DNA of 64,000 bases from Prorocentrum cordatum (GCA_963575745.1 CAUYUJ010012125.1:221964-285963); one strand, 5' to 3'. Shown: positions 53,794 to 64,000, counted from the first letter of the stretch. Program-made: numbers and translations. Notes: a model not told the origin generated them from the letters alone.

Positions 53794-53815
53794 TTTGAGC
53801 CCAAATGGCTACGGA
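53794..53815 (-). other. Spliced-leader relic (20 of 22 bases) before the methyltransferase
   Basis: The minus strand reads TCCGTAGCCATTTGGG then CTCAAA. It differs from the leader by one T-to-G and by the final G-to-A. Confidence 0.9.
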
Positions 53816-54219
53816 AGAGCGTGCCGACTCGCTTGTTCGTTTTAGTGTCGCTTCTCTCTTGTCGACCTGATCTTGTTTAGTGCGATCGCTTGTTTATCGT
53901 ATCCCCCCGTCTCTCATTTTCATTTGGATCCATAGCGAAGTGAGGATGGGCTTCTCCTCCTCCTCCTCCTCCTCCTCCTCCTCCCCCTCCTCCCCCCTCC
54001 TCCCTCCTCCCCCTCCTCCTCCTCCTTCGGAGGAGGAGGAGGAATCGAGGGTCGGCAGAATGGGGGAAGTGCGAGGGCTGAGAAGGGGAATGTCAGCTAC
54101 GTAGCCAGGATGAGGAGGACAGAGGGCAGAATACGAAACAGACGAGGATCTGCGATATTCGGCACCCACCTCTTCCCACGAGCTACACTCATGAACACGA
54201 GTAGCAGCAATCCCTGGCC
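53816..54219. other. Intergenic region with a CTC/GAG inverted triplet tract
   Basis: CTC triplets (53957-54034) meet GGAGGAGGAGG (54035-54051) through CCTTCGG, making a short hairpin. No gene is seen. Confidence 0.6.
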
Positions 54220-54669
54220 CTAACCTTTGCGGGAGACAGGTGCTAAACTGGCTGGCGAACGCACGATCCCTAACACCTTAAGCTGAGGAGTGGCCTCATC
54301 AGCCGGGCGCTTGCAAGGCTTGCAGCGCTCGACACAGGGGAAGGGTCTCACTCGGAAGCTCTCTACTGTCAGGACCTTGGAAATCTTTGGTGTCCATTCT
54401 CCGAGGCGAGCTGTTTTGACTTTGGTCCTGGGGGTTCTTGTCTTTCTCTGTGGCTCGGGATCGGGAACATCAAACAAATCCAAACGATCACAAACATGCG
54501 GGCAATCCTGGCCGTTCTCGAACTCGCTCTTCGGCAAGTCCCGCCGGGCTGCAGCTACTGCCCCCTCGCTCTCCATGCCCGAAGTCATCTCTTCAAGAGT
54601 GGTGTGAGTGAAGATATCAGGAGGATCGTCGCTAGATATGCTGAGCACGTCCGAATCATGCGCTGGCAT
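54220..54669 (-). CDS. Small basic protein of unknown function, 149 residues
   Basis: The product begins MPAHDSDVLSISSDDPPDIF (acidic, Ser/Asp-rich), followed by a basic middle (PQRKTRTPRTKVKTARLGEW) and CVERCKPCK, a possible partial metal site, before PQLKVLGIVRSPASLAPV. I do not recognise the family. The decayed spliced-leader-like sequence at 54715-54735 is 45 bases from the ATG, nearly the same distance as in the two neighbours, which supports this start. The protein could be truncated at its C-terminus by decay. It lies 405 bases upstream of the methyltransferase relic, on the same strand. Confidence 0.5.
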   Translation of the reverse strand: MPAHDSDVLSISSDDPPDIFTHTTLEEMTSGMESEGAVAAARRDLPKSEFENGQDCPHVCDRLDLFDVPDPEPQRKTRTPRTKVKTARLGEWTPKISKVLTVESFRVRPFPCVERCKPCKRPADEATPQLKVLGIVRSPASLAPVSRKG

Positions 54670-54714
54670 TGAAGACGTCTGAAGTAAGGCTCACTCCCCA
54701 AGCCAAAACTGAGA

Positions 54715-54735
54715 CTTGACGTCGAATGGCTACCT
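54715..54735 (-). other. Possible decayed spliced-leader relic (14 of 21 bases)
   Basis: Plus-strand CTTGACGTCGAATGGCTACC compares with the reverse complement of the leader (CTTGAGCCAAAATGGCTACG). CTTGA and AATGGCTAC are kept, the middle is changed. Similarity alone would not be convincing; the 45-base distance to the ATG is what makes it plausible. Confidence 0.45.
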
Positions 54736-55846
54736 ACTGTGAATATGTGGACTCACGGATGTATTTCAGCACAGCCCCCTTGCAATTCATGGCTCTCTGC
54801 TCTGGGAGGCATCGTGTCACGAGGATTTGGGCCCCGGGGCCGCTTCGGGAGGCTTCGGACCTTGCGCCTCGACGTCGCCCATCGACGCCACGGCGGACGA
54901 CGGCGGGACAGCGGCGGGAGAGCGGCGGGACAGCGGCGGGACAGCGGCGGGACAACGGCGGGACAGCGGCGGGACAGCGGCGGGACAGCGGCGGGACAGC
55001 GGCGGGACAGTGGCGGGACAGCGGCGGGACAGCGGCGGGACAGCGGCGGGACAGTGGCGGGACAGCGGCGGGACAGCGGCGGGACAGCGGCGGGACAGCG
55101 GCGGGACATCGGTACTGGGCGGCGTTTGAGCGTCGTCGTCGTCATCATCTTAGGGGGAGCTGGGATCCTGCGCGCTCTAGTGGTCACCCGGGGAGGGGCA
55201 AGACGGCGTCAAGAGTGCCCAGCTGTGTGGCGCGGTACTGTGCGCATATAGATTCGCTGAATTGCTATCCTTGTGGCCTCTGGGGGGCATGCTGAAACCT
55301 TTTTGGGATCCGACAGTGCCAGTGGACACACCCCCTGCGCGAAACGCCCTCAATGCATATCCATATAGCTGCCCATGGTGACTGACCGTGACGACGCTAG
55401 TGGTTACGACTGATAGCATGATGGTGCTTGCAGTGACTTCGTCTGCGGCGCTGATGCTAAGCTGTGCTAGCCTATGCTGAGCGATGCTAAGCTCTGGCGG
55501 TGGGAACGGCGATGTAGGTGATGACGCGCATATCTGCATCCGTGCGCTTGATGCTGGTGGTGGTGCTGATGGTGACTACGATGTCTGGGGTGCCGATCCT
55601 GAGGATGGTGACGCTAACGATGGTGATGAAGCTGATTGTGGTGAGTACGGTGACAGAGGTGGTGATCATGATTATGACAAGTGGGAAGTGTCGGAGGCCG
55701 GGAACAGGCTAGTGAACTATCAAAGGTGGGGGAGGATGGAGGCATTGCGGGCAGGATGGTGCCTACGTGATTTATGCGAATTGATATTGATGCTTTCCAG
55801 CATGCTCACGCCTTGAGGCTCAGTTCAATTGTATGTCAAGAGTACC
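54736..55846. repeat. 11-bp minisatellite and GGTGATG-rich spacer
   Basis: CGGCGGGACAG is repeated about 20 times between 54898 and 55116. Because 11 is not a multiple of 3, every plus frame reads the same 11-residue peptide cycle (GGTAAGQRRDS). 55540-55670 is rich in GGTGAT-type words. No gene is supported. Confidence 0.9.
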
Positions 55847-58800
55847 TTAGCCATCCAAGATGGCACGCATGCGAGCCACCTCCTCCTCGGGGGGCTCGAA
55901 GGTGAGGGCGTGTGTCGTCCTCTGAGATTTGTCTGGAATCGCGATGGGGCCCAGCCTCGCCCAGGCGATCAAGTAGGCACAAATGTGGTTCTCGTTATCG
56001 AAGTTCCGAAGGAAACGATATCGACGGCACCGCCCATCATGATAATGGCAATAGATGTATGCTCGCCTGTGCCCACTAGGATGGGTAAAATTGTCGAAGA
56101 CGGCCTTGTACTCAACCCCATCCTCCACGTAGACCACAGGGGGCAAGTGTAAGTCTGGCATCAAGGCTGGTAGTGGCGCAACCGCAGGAAGTGCGGCTGG
56201 GGGCGCAGGCTCCTCCAATTCGAGCTCTGGCTCGCCGTCATCGTCCATGTCATCCACAAGCTCGTAAGGCTGCATACCCTTGAACGTGTCCTTGAAGGTG
56301 CTGTCCGAAGTATTCGGCACGTCCATGGCGATGATGCTGCTCAAATTCTTCATGTACATGATGCACTTGTAGTACGACTCCGTCGCATACTGGTCGATGT
56401 GTTCGAGATCAGCTTGCCGCTCAAAGATGGCATCCGACCTGGCTAGGCACAGATAATACATCTTGGGCCGCTTCGCGACGTCTGTCAAGAACACGTGAGC
56501 ACCTCGCACAAGCTGCCGGGGCACGTCTGCCTGTGGCGTCCAGCCTTTGCGCAGAAGGACCTTCACCAATTGAAGCTTATCCATGCGACTCGGAGGCGTG
56601 CGGTCATCCGATCTTATATCAAGCAGGGGCCTATTGCAACGAGCATCTATCGATACCTTGATGCGTTTAAGATCGATTGAATATTCAATATCACCAAAAT
56701 CTGCATTCTCACTCTCAATCACAATGCCTGTCTCGACCAGCTCGGAAATAGATCTGCCACTGGCGTCTGGTAGTGCAAGAAGTGGTACACGAGCGTCGCA
56801 CACAGAGAAGGCCTTCATGTCAACCAGGTGCTGTGCAACAAGGCGAGCCCCATGGGTCAGGACATTCGGCTCGCGCGCATCGTCACCGACAGGCACGATC
56901 GCGATCTCTTCGTCGGGGACTTCAGGGTGAAGAATAGGCAGCATCCCTGGAGCTCCGGGCGCTGGCAAAGGACTCTCCGATGTTCCACTTGACGAAGTGC
57001 TCCATGAAATCCCTCAGGCGGCCTGCGCTGTTCAAACACAGGAGATCAAAGCGCACGATGCCAGGCACCGCGCGCAGCGTCACTGTAGGACCATCGGACC
57101 ATTCAATAACCTTGAAAACCTGAACGTTGATAGATGTCGAGTTCTTCGCAACGTGCCTAATTCTCAACTGTTGCTTGGACTCTGGCTTCGCGTCGACAAC
57201 TTCGAAAAACACCTGCTGCCACAAATAGTCTGGTTCCGTGTCTGGGTCAAGCAGAACCTCAACAAGATCAGACGAAGTAAGTCCATCAAGCGGCTCGCCA
57301 TCGAAATTCGATCCTGCGCCCCAGGCGGCCTGCGGCATACTCAGGATCGATCCTCTATCAAAAGTATTCTTGAAGAATGTGATCATCAGGCGAGACTCAG
57401 CGGACAAGTGAACACCGCCAGCATTATCAGCAGCCCTCTCATGAGCGCCCCAAGCCGAGACCGCAGACTGCAAAACAGAGACGTCCTCATACTGATCATC
57501 GGCACTGCACTGGTAGACCTAGTAAGGAAGCACGAGAAGGCAAGCTGGTTGAGAAATTGAGAGCGCCGTGGACTAGCGTAGCATGGGCTTTGGGGGGAGG
57601 AGGGCATGCAGAAGAAGGACACGGCACCCCCTAACATCCAAGACACCCCCGATTTACCACTCAACCGACCTTCTCGTGCCTCTGCGCCAGAGTGAGACGG
57701 GAGACCTCGTCCCCCTGTGATACGTGAGCCAGAACTCTCTTCCAATGATCTTTGTCGGACCAGTGCTGCACGAGCCAGTGCATCGCTTTGGGGTCATCCA
57801 GGGTCGACAGGGTCTGCAACTTGCGCTGCCTCGCGCACGCCACAGCTGGCTTCGCGTAGGTGAAGTTTCGAGTAACTGCGCCCTTCGTCTGCTTGTGCTC
57901 AGCCTCTATGACCCGACCGACGCAATTCGCAAGTGCCCGGTCTCGAACTTCACGGAATGCCTCAGGGTAGTCATGCAGTTTGCGTCGATCCTCTGCACGA
58001 GACGCCCCAAACGATTCCAATTGCAAAGACACCGTCGACGAACGATCGAAGAGCAAGAAGCACACGCGGTTTGCAGAAGACCTGTTCTCGATATTATCCC
58101 ACTCCTGGAAGCATTCGCTCACGCACCTTAACGGCCATCAACTTCTCCCGAACTCTCGTCAACCCCCATCGTTGAAAACAAAGCCGTTTAGCTGAAGGCG
58201 ATGCCCCCACGGCGCCCCACCGCAGAAACAGAACAACGTAACAAACGGCCCCCCGGGACGACCACTTGAGGCCAAAACGCACAAACTCCATTTAAACGCA
58301 TTCCAAAAACCGAACGGGATAGGTGAAGGGAAGTAGGTGGCCCCCCGCAGTGCCGTCTCCCCATGTCCGCGTCGAAGCCGAAGTGCTCAGCGAACGCGCC
58401 GACTATCTTGTGCGGCACGTGGTTCCAGAAGCTCAGCTTGTCCCCGACCACGCTGCACCACCGCTCAGTAATGCTAGTCTTGATCTGCATCATCCTGCCC
58501 GCTGTGGTGGAGTCGACTTCAAGAAGCATCTCCTGGAATGACTGCGAGGTGGCTGCGCGAACCCTCTCGAACATACCAGCGCAATGACCCAAGGCAAAAT
58601 GCACACCTCGCCTGCCCATCCAGGGGCAGCATAAAGTCTTGTCGTCAAGAGCTTTCCTCAACAACTTGCGGCGAGCCTTGTAGCTGCTGGCGTCGACAAT
58701 CAAATGCTCATGGCAGGTGCAACCCTCCATCCACGAAATTTCCTTGCCCGCCGCCATCAGGAAGACATGAATGGTGAAAGACATGGCGTTGAACCATTCC

Positions 58801-60430
58801 TTCTGCGCGATGGCCTTGCGGCAGCGGGCAATCCTCTCTGTCGATATGTTCATATCTGATGGGTCGAAATACTCGCAAAGATATTTCCAAACCATGTTGA
58901 TGCTGTGTAAAGTCTCTTCCAAATGCTCCCATCTCCAATCGACGTGCTGCCCGCTAAACTCGTGCACGACCTTCCTGACATGCGAAGGCGCGTGCTTGAA
59001 AGTCGTTGCCAAGAGTCTGTCCTTCTCGTGCCTGAATACGGCCGTGACGGCCTTAAGTAAAGGTTCGAATTGTGCCCACTCTGGAATAGCTGCGATCGCC
59101 TCTTCAACCGCATTGAAGCAAATATGTAAATGATCAGGGACTTCCATCGCATTCATAAGGAAATACAGCCTTTGGCAACCAGGATCTGCAAACGACAACC
59201 TCTTACCCTTCAGATCTGCAAGAACTTGTCGCAACTCATCGGGTTCCCCGAAAGGTGCGCTCGCCACGTGCTTCTCTACGCCCTGATCTGATGTCAGGTG
59301 CTTCACGCCCTCCCTGAATCGCATGAAGTTTTCTTCCCCGATCTCCAAGAGGATCATGTTCGCGAGCTTCGTGAGCTTCGATGCCGTATCGGTGTAGCCC
59401 AGCGTCGAAACAGGCAGGCGACGACGAATGAAAGTAAAACCACCGAGTGGATCAAGATGCAGCTCGGATGTGGGCGCGGTCTGCACGAAAAAATATACAA
59501 TGGCGTTGAAGAAATCGTAACCACCCTGAGGGCTTGAATCGATGAGGATGCTCATGGATGTCTTCTCTTTCATGTCATCGTACCACATTCGTTGGTGCAG
59601 CATCGTGAGCGTGTCCAGCTTCACCATGTTCAACCTGACAGTCTCCCCAAGTGGAATCTTCATTGAATTTCGGACGTCTTTCTCGGGGCCGATCATATCA
59701 GCCACAGTCTCGACGCACTGCTGGATATCATTCATCGCTGATAACATGTACGCCAATTTCACCGCCTGTATGTGGAACAAGGGCCCCCACTGATCATGCT
59801 TGCCATCTAATTTCCAATCTCTGCCACGTTCATACCACATCTTCTTGCGATCATGGTCCTCGTCGATCGCGGCAGGGGCGACCGGGGTGACGAAGCCCCC
59901 GACGACGTCGCTCGAACATACCAGTTCGCAGTGAACCGATGACGTGAAACCTGCTGGGACGACAAGTGTTCGGCATCCAGTTTCGCCCTTCGCCGCTGGA
60001 TTCAAAATCGCCCACGGCAGCTCCATAGTGTAGATCGGTTGGCGATCAGGGCGGGATTGCAGAAACTCGCCCATAACAGAAGATCCCAAACCTGAGAAGT
60101 GATTACGCCCTGAATCTGTCAAAACCGACAAGCCGAATCTTGGATGCTTAACCCATTGTGAGTCTGTCATCTCAACTGGATCACGCAAGGGAGAAATAGT
60201 CTCGATGTCCATCAACTTGTAATCTCCAGATAAGATATGTTTGAATCGCCTTGAATTCTGCCACGCAGTCACTTGAGACAGATGAGCTCCGACTGCGTCC
60301 GAAACTAAACTCAGGAATCTGCCACCGAACTGAAGAATCGCAAGAACATACGCAACTCCTTTCATATCGTAAGCCCAGGCAACGAAAGCACACGGCAACT
60401 CCAGTTCACACCGCTTGCGTTTTCTAACTC
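55847..60430 (-). CDS. Large multi-exon protein of a dinoflagellate high-copy family, function unknown
   Basis: The longest exon (about 60430-58350) encodes AYDMKGVAYVLAILQFGGRF, WVKHPRFGLSVLTDSGRNHF, QGVEKHVASAPFGEPDEL, CEYFDPSDMNISTERIARCR and EISWMEGCTCHEHLIV. Exon 58126-57670 encodes ECFQEWDNIENRSSANRVCF and RVIEAEHKQTKGAVTRNFTY. After a GT-AG phase-0 intron (57669-57519, 151 bases), exon 57518 to about 56980 encodes VYQCSADDQYEDVSVLQ and onward. Near 56980 the frame shifts by one base to GMLPILHPEVPDEE, ending RRYRFLRNFDNENHICAYLI to 55847. I associate these blocks with a multicopy dinoflagellate family; the conserved CxCHEHL and IEA.HKQ.K words suggest a mobile-element-derived enzyme, which is a guess. 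The true N-terminus and the first intron ends are not resolved, and the shift near 56980 may mark decay. Confidence 0.6.
57519..57669 (-). other. Spliceosomal intron, 151 bases, GT-AG, phase 0
   Basis: Donor AAG then GTCGGTTGAG, acceptor TTCCTTACTAG then GTCTAC. Removal joins LAQRHEK to VYQCSADDQY in frame; otherwise the upstream frame stops three codons into the intron. Confidence 0.7.
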
Positions 60431-61431
60431 TGGGGGCCGGTGGGCGAAGTACGTTATGCATGTAGGCGTGTACTAATATATGGAACTTATGGAACACGAA
60501 GCTCAAATGGCGATGGCACGGGGCGACGACAAACGACATCAACCGATGGGGCGGGCCCCGCGCCGTCATTGCGAACAGTGGCGCGACCAGCGCAAAACCA
60601 GAAACATCACAGAAAAAAATCACCAAGACCTTTAAGGTCGCTGTCAAGCACAGAAGACCCCAAATAGCATGACGGCACGGTCGGCTGACGAGGGCCCAGA
60701 GCGACCCGAACACCATCAACCTATAGAGAGTTGTTTTGGATGTTTGTGCAGGGATGAGTCGGGGTTCCCTACAGGAGGACACGCACTGATGATGATCCGC
60801 CGACCCGAGCACGCGGGCCACTGGGCGCACCACGCATGACATATCACGTGGCCACAAGGCGTTCGACAAAATATGTCTACAGACCCCGCGACCCCTTTAA
60901 AGTTTCACCCTCTTCTAACTCCACCAAATTTCCATTCCCCCCGAGCCACCGATTCCTGGAGCTCCAGAGACCGATGCGAGTTTCAGAGTTTCTGCGGGAA
61001 TCGATACACACATCACCACGCAAAACCACGTTCATCCAGGGGTGGCCGAAATCACCGAACTTGACAACATGTGGCGGTTGCAAAGCCTTGGGGGGGGGTC
61101 GAACAGCTAAATTATCTAAGTTTCGGTTGGCATCCATCACATTAGTGAAATGTGTAAATTGGAAGCCTATGAAGCACAGCACAGCATACACTCCAGCAAA
61201 AGCCTTTGAATGATGCAAAGCGCATATCATGGTTTAGGCGGCGCAAGAACGAACGCAACAGAACAACGCCTTTGGGTGTGATTTTTCTTGGTGGGCTGGT
61301 GGGTGCATACGTGGCTCTAGCAAAAGCAGGCCTTTCTCAATAAAAAATGAATCGCGATACAAGCTCATTTGGCGATGCGCTAAAGGGCAAGTTCGTAGTT
61401 TGTTTTGTGGAAAACAGAATTTAACTTGATT
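60431..61431. other. Region between two minus-strand genes
   Basis: No clear gene. Open minus frames extend over 60431-60869 and 60877-61230 but have no recognisable blocks; they may be intron or 5' leader of the gene at 55847. No spliced-leader relic is seen here. Confidence 0.4.
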
Positions 61432-62935
61432 TCAATGCTTTGGGGCGACCTGTGTTTCGTGTTTCGCGAAAACCAGTTGCGGTGGTCGGGGGGTGCGCCT
61501 ATCAATTGAAGTCATAAGGAAGAGGAGGAGGATGAGGAGGAGGAGGAGGAGGAGGAGGAGCAGGAGGATAGGGGGAAGATAGGAGGATGATGGGGGAAGG
61601 GGGAAGAGCAGGGGGGGAAGATCGGAGGAGGAGGAAGAGCAGGAGCAGCAGGGGGCATGAGAAGGGCTGGCATCCTTGTTGGACGCCAGCCATAGGTCGA
61701 AGTAGTAATCCAGGTTCCCCTGCACTTTCTCCCCCATGCTCTCTGGCATCTTGCTCGCGTTGCCATCCTCGAACGACTTGGTCCGCTTGCCGGGCGGGGT
61801 CCTGCCCCTGAGGTAGGCCATCCATTGCGCCCTCCTGGTATCAGGTGTATGCTCTCCAGCGCCAGCCACCTCCGCACTGGCGAGTGCGACGGCTTCATCG
61901 GCGGTCACCTCGGCTTTGCTATCGGCTTGACCGCCATCTCCTGACGGATCGGGAGGGGCGAGGTGACCGTTCTTCTCCATCGCCTTCGCCTTCGCGGCTG
62001 GAGGAGGACCAGCCGCTTTTTTCGCACTCGGCTGCTTCGCACTCGGCTGCTTGCGCTTCACTCCCGACGCCTTGCCAATCCCTGGTGGGGGCGGGCACAA
62101 CGCTGGCTTTACCGGGGGCGTCTTGACCGTCTCCTCGGCGCCCGCCGCGGGCTCGCCGAGCGTGCTGATCTCCTCCTCGGCCCCATCTTCGACTTCGGCC
62201 TGCGCGACCTCGCTGGTATCCTCCTCGTGGCCGGCCCCATCTTCGACTTCGGCCTGCGCGACCTCGCCCTCGGCTTGGTCGGCCTGCTCGTCCTCACGTG
62301 CTTCGGGCAGACTGTCGGTCGCTCCGCTCCGCCTCAGTTTCGCCGGCGGCTCCTTTGGCAGCTCCTTTTTCACCCACTGGAACAGCAAGGACTGCGCGGG
62401 CCGCGGTGCTTTGCCAGCCTTGTCAGCCTTGCCCTTGGGCGGAGGCGCGCCCGCGGGCGGGTCGGCAGGGGCCTTGGCCGTGGGCGTAGGCGCCTTGCCT
62501 GCGGGCGGAGGCCCGGTGGCCTTGGCCTTGCCAGCGGGCGGAAGCCCGCTGGCCTTGGCGGGCGGAGCAGCCGGCGGCAACTTCACGCCTGTAGCAGGAG
62601 GAGCCTTGCCGCCCTGTTTGTTCTTGTTTTTGTTCTTGCCCTTGCCCTTGCTCTCGCCTGCCTTGCCATTGTGTTTGCCCTTGCCTTTGCCCTTGCCCTT
62701 GCCCTTGCCGCTGCCCTTGCCTTTGCCCTTGCGCTGGCCCTTGCTCTTGCCCGCCGCGGCGCCCGCGTCGCTGACGCCCTCTCGGTGGTGGGGGGGAACA
62801 AAAAACAAAGGAGGAGGAGGGAGGAGGCCTGAGGAGTGGGGAGGCACGAGGAGGAGCAGGAGGAGGATGGAGAGAGGAAGTCTGAGCCTCCTGAAGCTCA
62901 CTGATGACCCCCTCATCATCCCAGAGGTCGGCCAT
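61432..62935 (-). CDS. Lys/Gly- and Pro/Ala-rich low-complexity protein with a GC-AG intron
   Basis: Exon 1 (62935-62888) encodes MADLWDDEGVISELQE. After a 109-base intron with a GC donor, exon 2 (62778-61432) continues GVSDAGAAAGKSKGQRKG, a KGKGKG repeat, KNKNKNKQGG, Pro/Ala/Lys repeats (GLPPAGKAKATGPPPAGK), a duplicated acidic block (EVAQAEVEDGA twice) and a more ordinary end (RRAQWMAYLRGRTPPGKRTK, NLDYYFDLWLASNKD). After LASNK the frame reads a translated CTC tract, so a further splice donor or the true end probably lies near 61675. It could be the 5' part of the large gene at 55847, since both are on the minus strand and neither end is resolved. A basic, disordered nuclear or RNA-binding role is possible but not shown. 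Confidence 0.55.
62779..62887 (-). other. Probable GC-AG intron, 109 bases, phase 0
   Basis: Donor CAGGAG then GCTCAG, acceptor CACCGAGAG then GGC. The interior is CTCCTCC-rich. Removal joins ISELQE to GVSDAG. GC donors are common in dinoflagellates. Confidence 0.55.
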
Positions 62936-63078
62936 GGCCGTGCTCGGACGCGCGGCGACTCTAGGGACTAGGCCTAGGGCGTCGCCCCTGTTCAATGGAC
63001 GTCTGCGGTAGCCACGCGAGAGATGCGGGCGCTCGAGTGGGGGCCGCGCAGCAGTGAGATGGGGGCGCGTGAGCACAG
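62936..63078. other. Upstream flank of the Lys/Gly-rich gene, nothing recognised
   Basis: Ordinary-complexity GC-rich sequence. No spliced-leader relic is seen within 150 bases of the ATG. Confidence 0.4.
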
Positions 63079-63084
63079 GATAGA

Positions 63085-63668
63085 AAATACAATGAGGACA
63101 GGCGGAGGAAGCAAGAGGGATGGGAGGTGGCGGAGGGCCCCCCCCCCTGAGTTCCCTCCATGTTCCCCCTGTCCACAGGGGGGGGGGGGCCCCCCCCCTC
63201 CCCCCTTGTCCCCCCTGTCCACAGCGGAAGAGCGCCCCGCCCCCCTCCTCCTCCTCCCTCCTCCTCCTCCTCCTCCTCCTCCTCCTCCTCCCTCCTCCTC
63301 CTCCTCCTCCCTCCTCCCCCTCCTCCTCCTCCCCCCCCCTCCTCCTCCTCCTCCTCCTCCTCTCCCCTCCCCTCCCCTCCTCCTCCTCCTCCTCCTCCTC
63401 CCCTCTTCCTCCCTCCTCCTCCTCCTCTCCTCCCCTCCTCCTCTCCTCCCCCTCCTCCTGCTGTTCCCCCTTCCTCCCCGCCTCCCACCCCCGTCTTCCT
63501 CCCCCCCTCATCCTCCTTCACCTCCTCGCCCTCCTCCTCCTCTTGCTCCTCCACCTCGTCGTCGTCGTAGTCGTCGTCGATCAGGGTCGGCGGCACCGGC
63601 CGTAAGGCCTTAGCAATACAATGAGGACAGGCGGAGGAAGCAAGAGGGATGGGAGGTGGCGGAGGGGG
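63085..63668. repeat. CTC tract enclosed by an exact ~51-bp direct repeat
   Basis: ATACAATGAGGACAGGCGGA, then GGAAGCAAGAGGGATGGGAG and GTGGCGGAGGG occur at 63087-63137 and again at 63616-63666. Between them lie C/G runs, a ~300-base CTC tract and a CGTCGTCGTCG stretch. Confidence 0.9.
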
Positions 63669-64000
63669 TGGAAGAAGGAACGAGGACAGGGGCGGGGAGT
63701 GAACATATGTAAGACTTGCATGTTATCCCCGTTCGGGGCTCGGCGCAATCGTCTTGCTTAACAATCTCGAACGTGATGAGGCTACAAACAACACAGCGCG
63801 GCCAGCTTCGACACGATATGGGGCGGCAAGCAACGTGGGGCACATATAGGATCGCGCACAATATCTTGCAATATCTTGAGAACGACGCGTGGCAGAAACC
63901 AACGTCATGTCTTGGGCAGGGATAGAGCCACGTGGAGGGGGAGGTGAGCGGAGGGTTCGGATCGGGCCCATCCTTCGGCACGTGCAGTGCGTTCAAGTCG
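63669..64000. other. Window end, nothing recognised
   Basis: A minus frame (63996-63610) crosses this stretch but has no recognisable content. Confidence 0.35.

Noticed and set aside
58258-58285. CTTGAGGCCAAAACGCAC, resembling the start of the spliced leader in reverse
   Set aside because: Only the CTTGAG and CCAAAA words match, with an extra base between them; the CCGTAGCC half is absent.

Overview
The window looks like nuclear DNA of a dinoflagellate. The strongest evidence is sequence matching the dinoflagellate spliced leader (dinoSL, starting CCGTAGCCATTTTGGCTCAA). It is embedded in the chromosome at five places, plus one decayed candidate, and two clear copies and the decayed one lie 43-45 bases 5' of an open reading frame. 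Other support: a one-directional gene cluster, introns with GT or GC donors, a LINE carrying the RIGEAAHPGP block, several families I recognise only from dinoflagellates, and a very large load of simple repeats. A Prorocentrum-like core dinoflagellate is my best guess, from memory of similar proteins; the sequence alone does not fix the genus.

Layout. 1-3985 (minus) is a decayed non-LTR retroelement: coiled-coil ORF1, a Pro/Gly-rich linker with RIGEAAHPGP, an EEP endonuclease and the start of a reverse transcriptase, broken by an in-frame TGA and frameshifts. 4.0-10.8 kb is repeat-rich, with one recognisable island: a 51-codon exon of class II fructose-bisphosphate aldolase at 8423-8575. 10.87-20.15 kb holds a ~1.1 kb segmental duplication (10873 and 18037, each starting at a GC-rich hairpin), a 392-bp tandem array (12004-14092), a spliced-leader-tagged retropseudogene (15670-16731) and a 0.9 kb TGTA satellite. 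20.2-26 kb is mostly CATA, CTC, CAT and CCA repeats. 26-42.9 kb is a patchwork of diverged repeats, minisatellites, foldback units and an RNase H relic of a retroelement (38541-39221). 42.99-45.31 kb is a degenerate multi-exon copy of a dinoflagellate gene family.

From 47.6 to 62.9 kb, all recognisable genes lie on the minus strand: a coiled-coil protein with a frameshift at A AAA AAG (47628-48394), a 778-residue two-exon protein (49547-51983), a C5 cytosine methyltransferase (52545-53750), a small basic protein (54220-54669), a large multi-exon family member (55847 to about 60430) and a Lys-Gly-rich protein with a GC-AG intron (61432-62935). Three neighbours (51983, 53750, 54669) each have a spliced-leader relic 43-45 bases upstream of the ATG, one of them weak. 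This suggests a cluster built at least partly from retroposed mature mRNAs. I see no shared metabolic pathway; what links the genes is the way they reached the locus.
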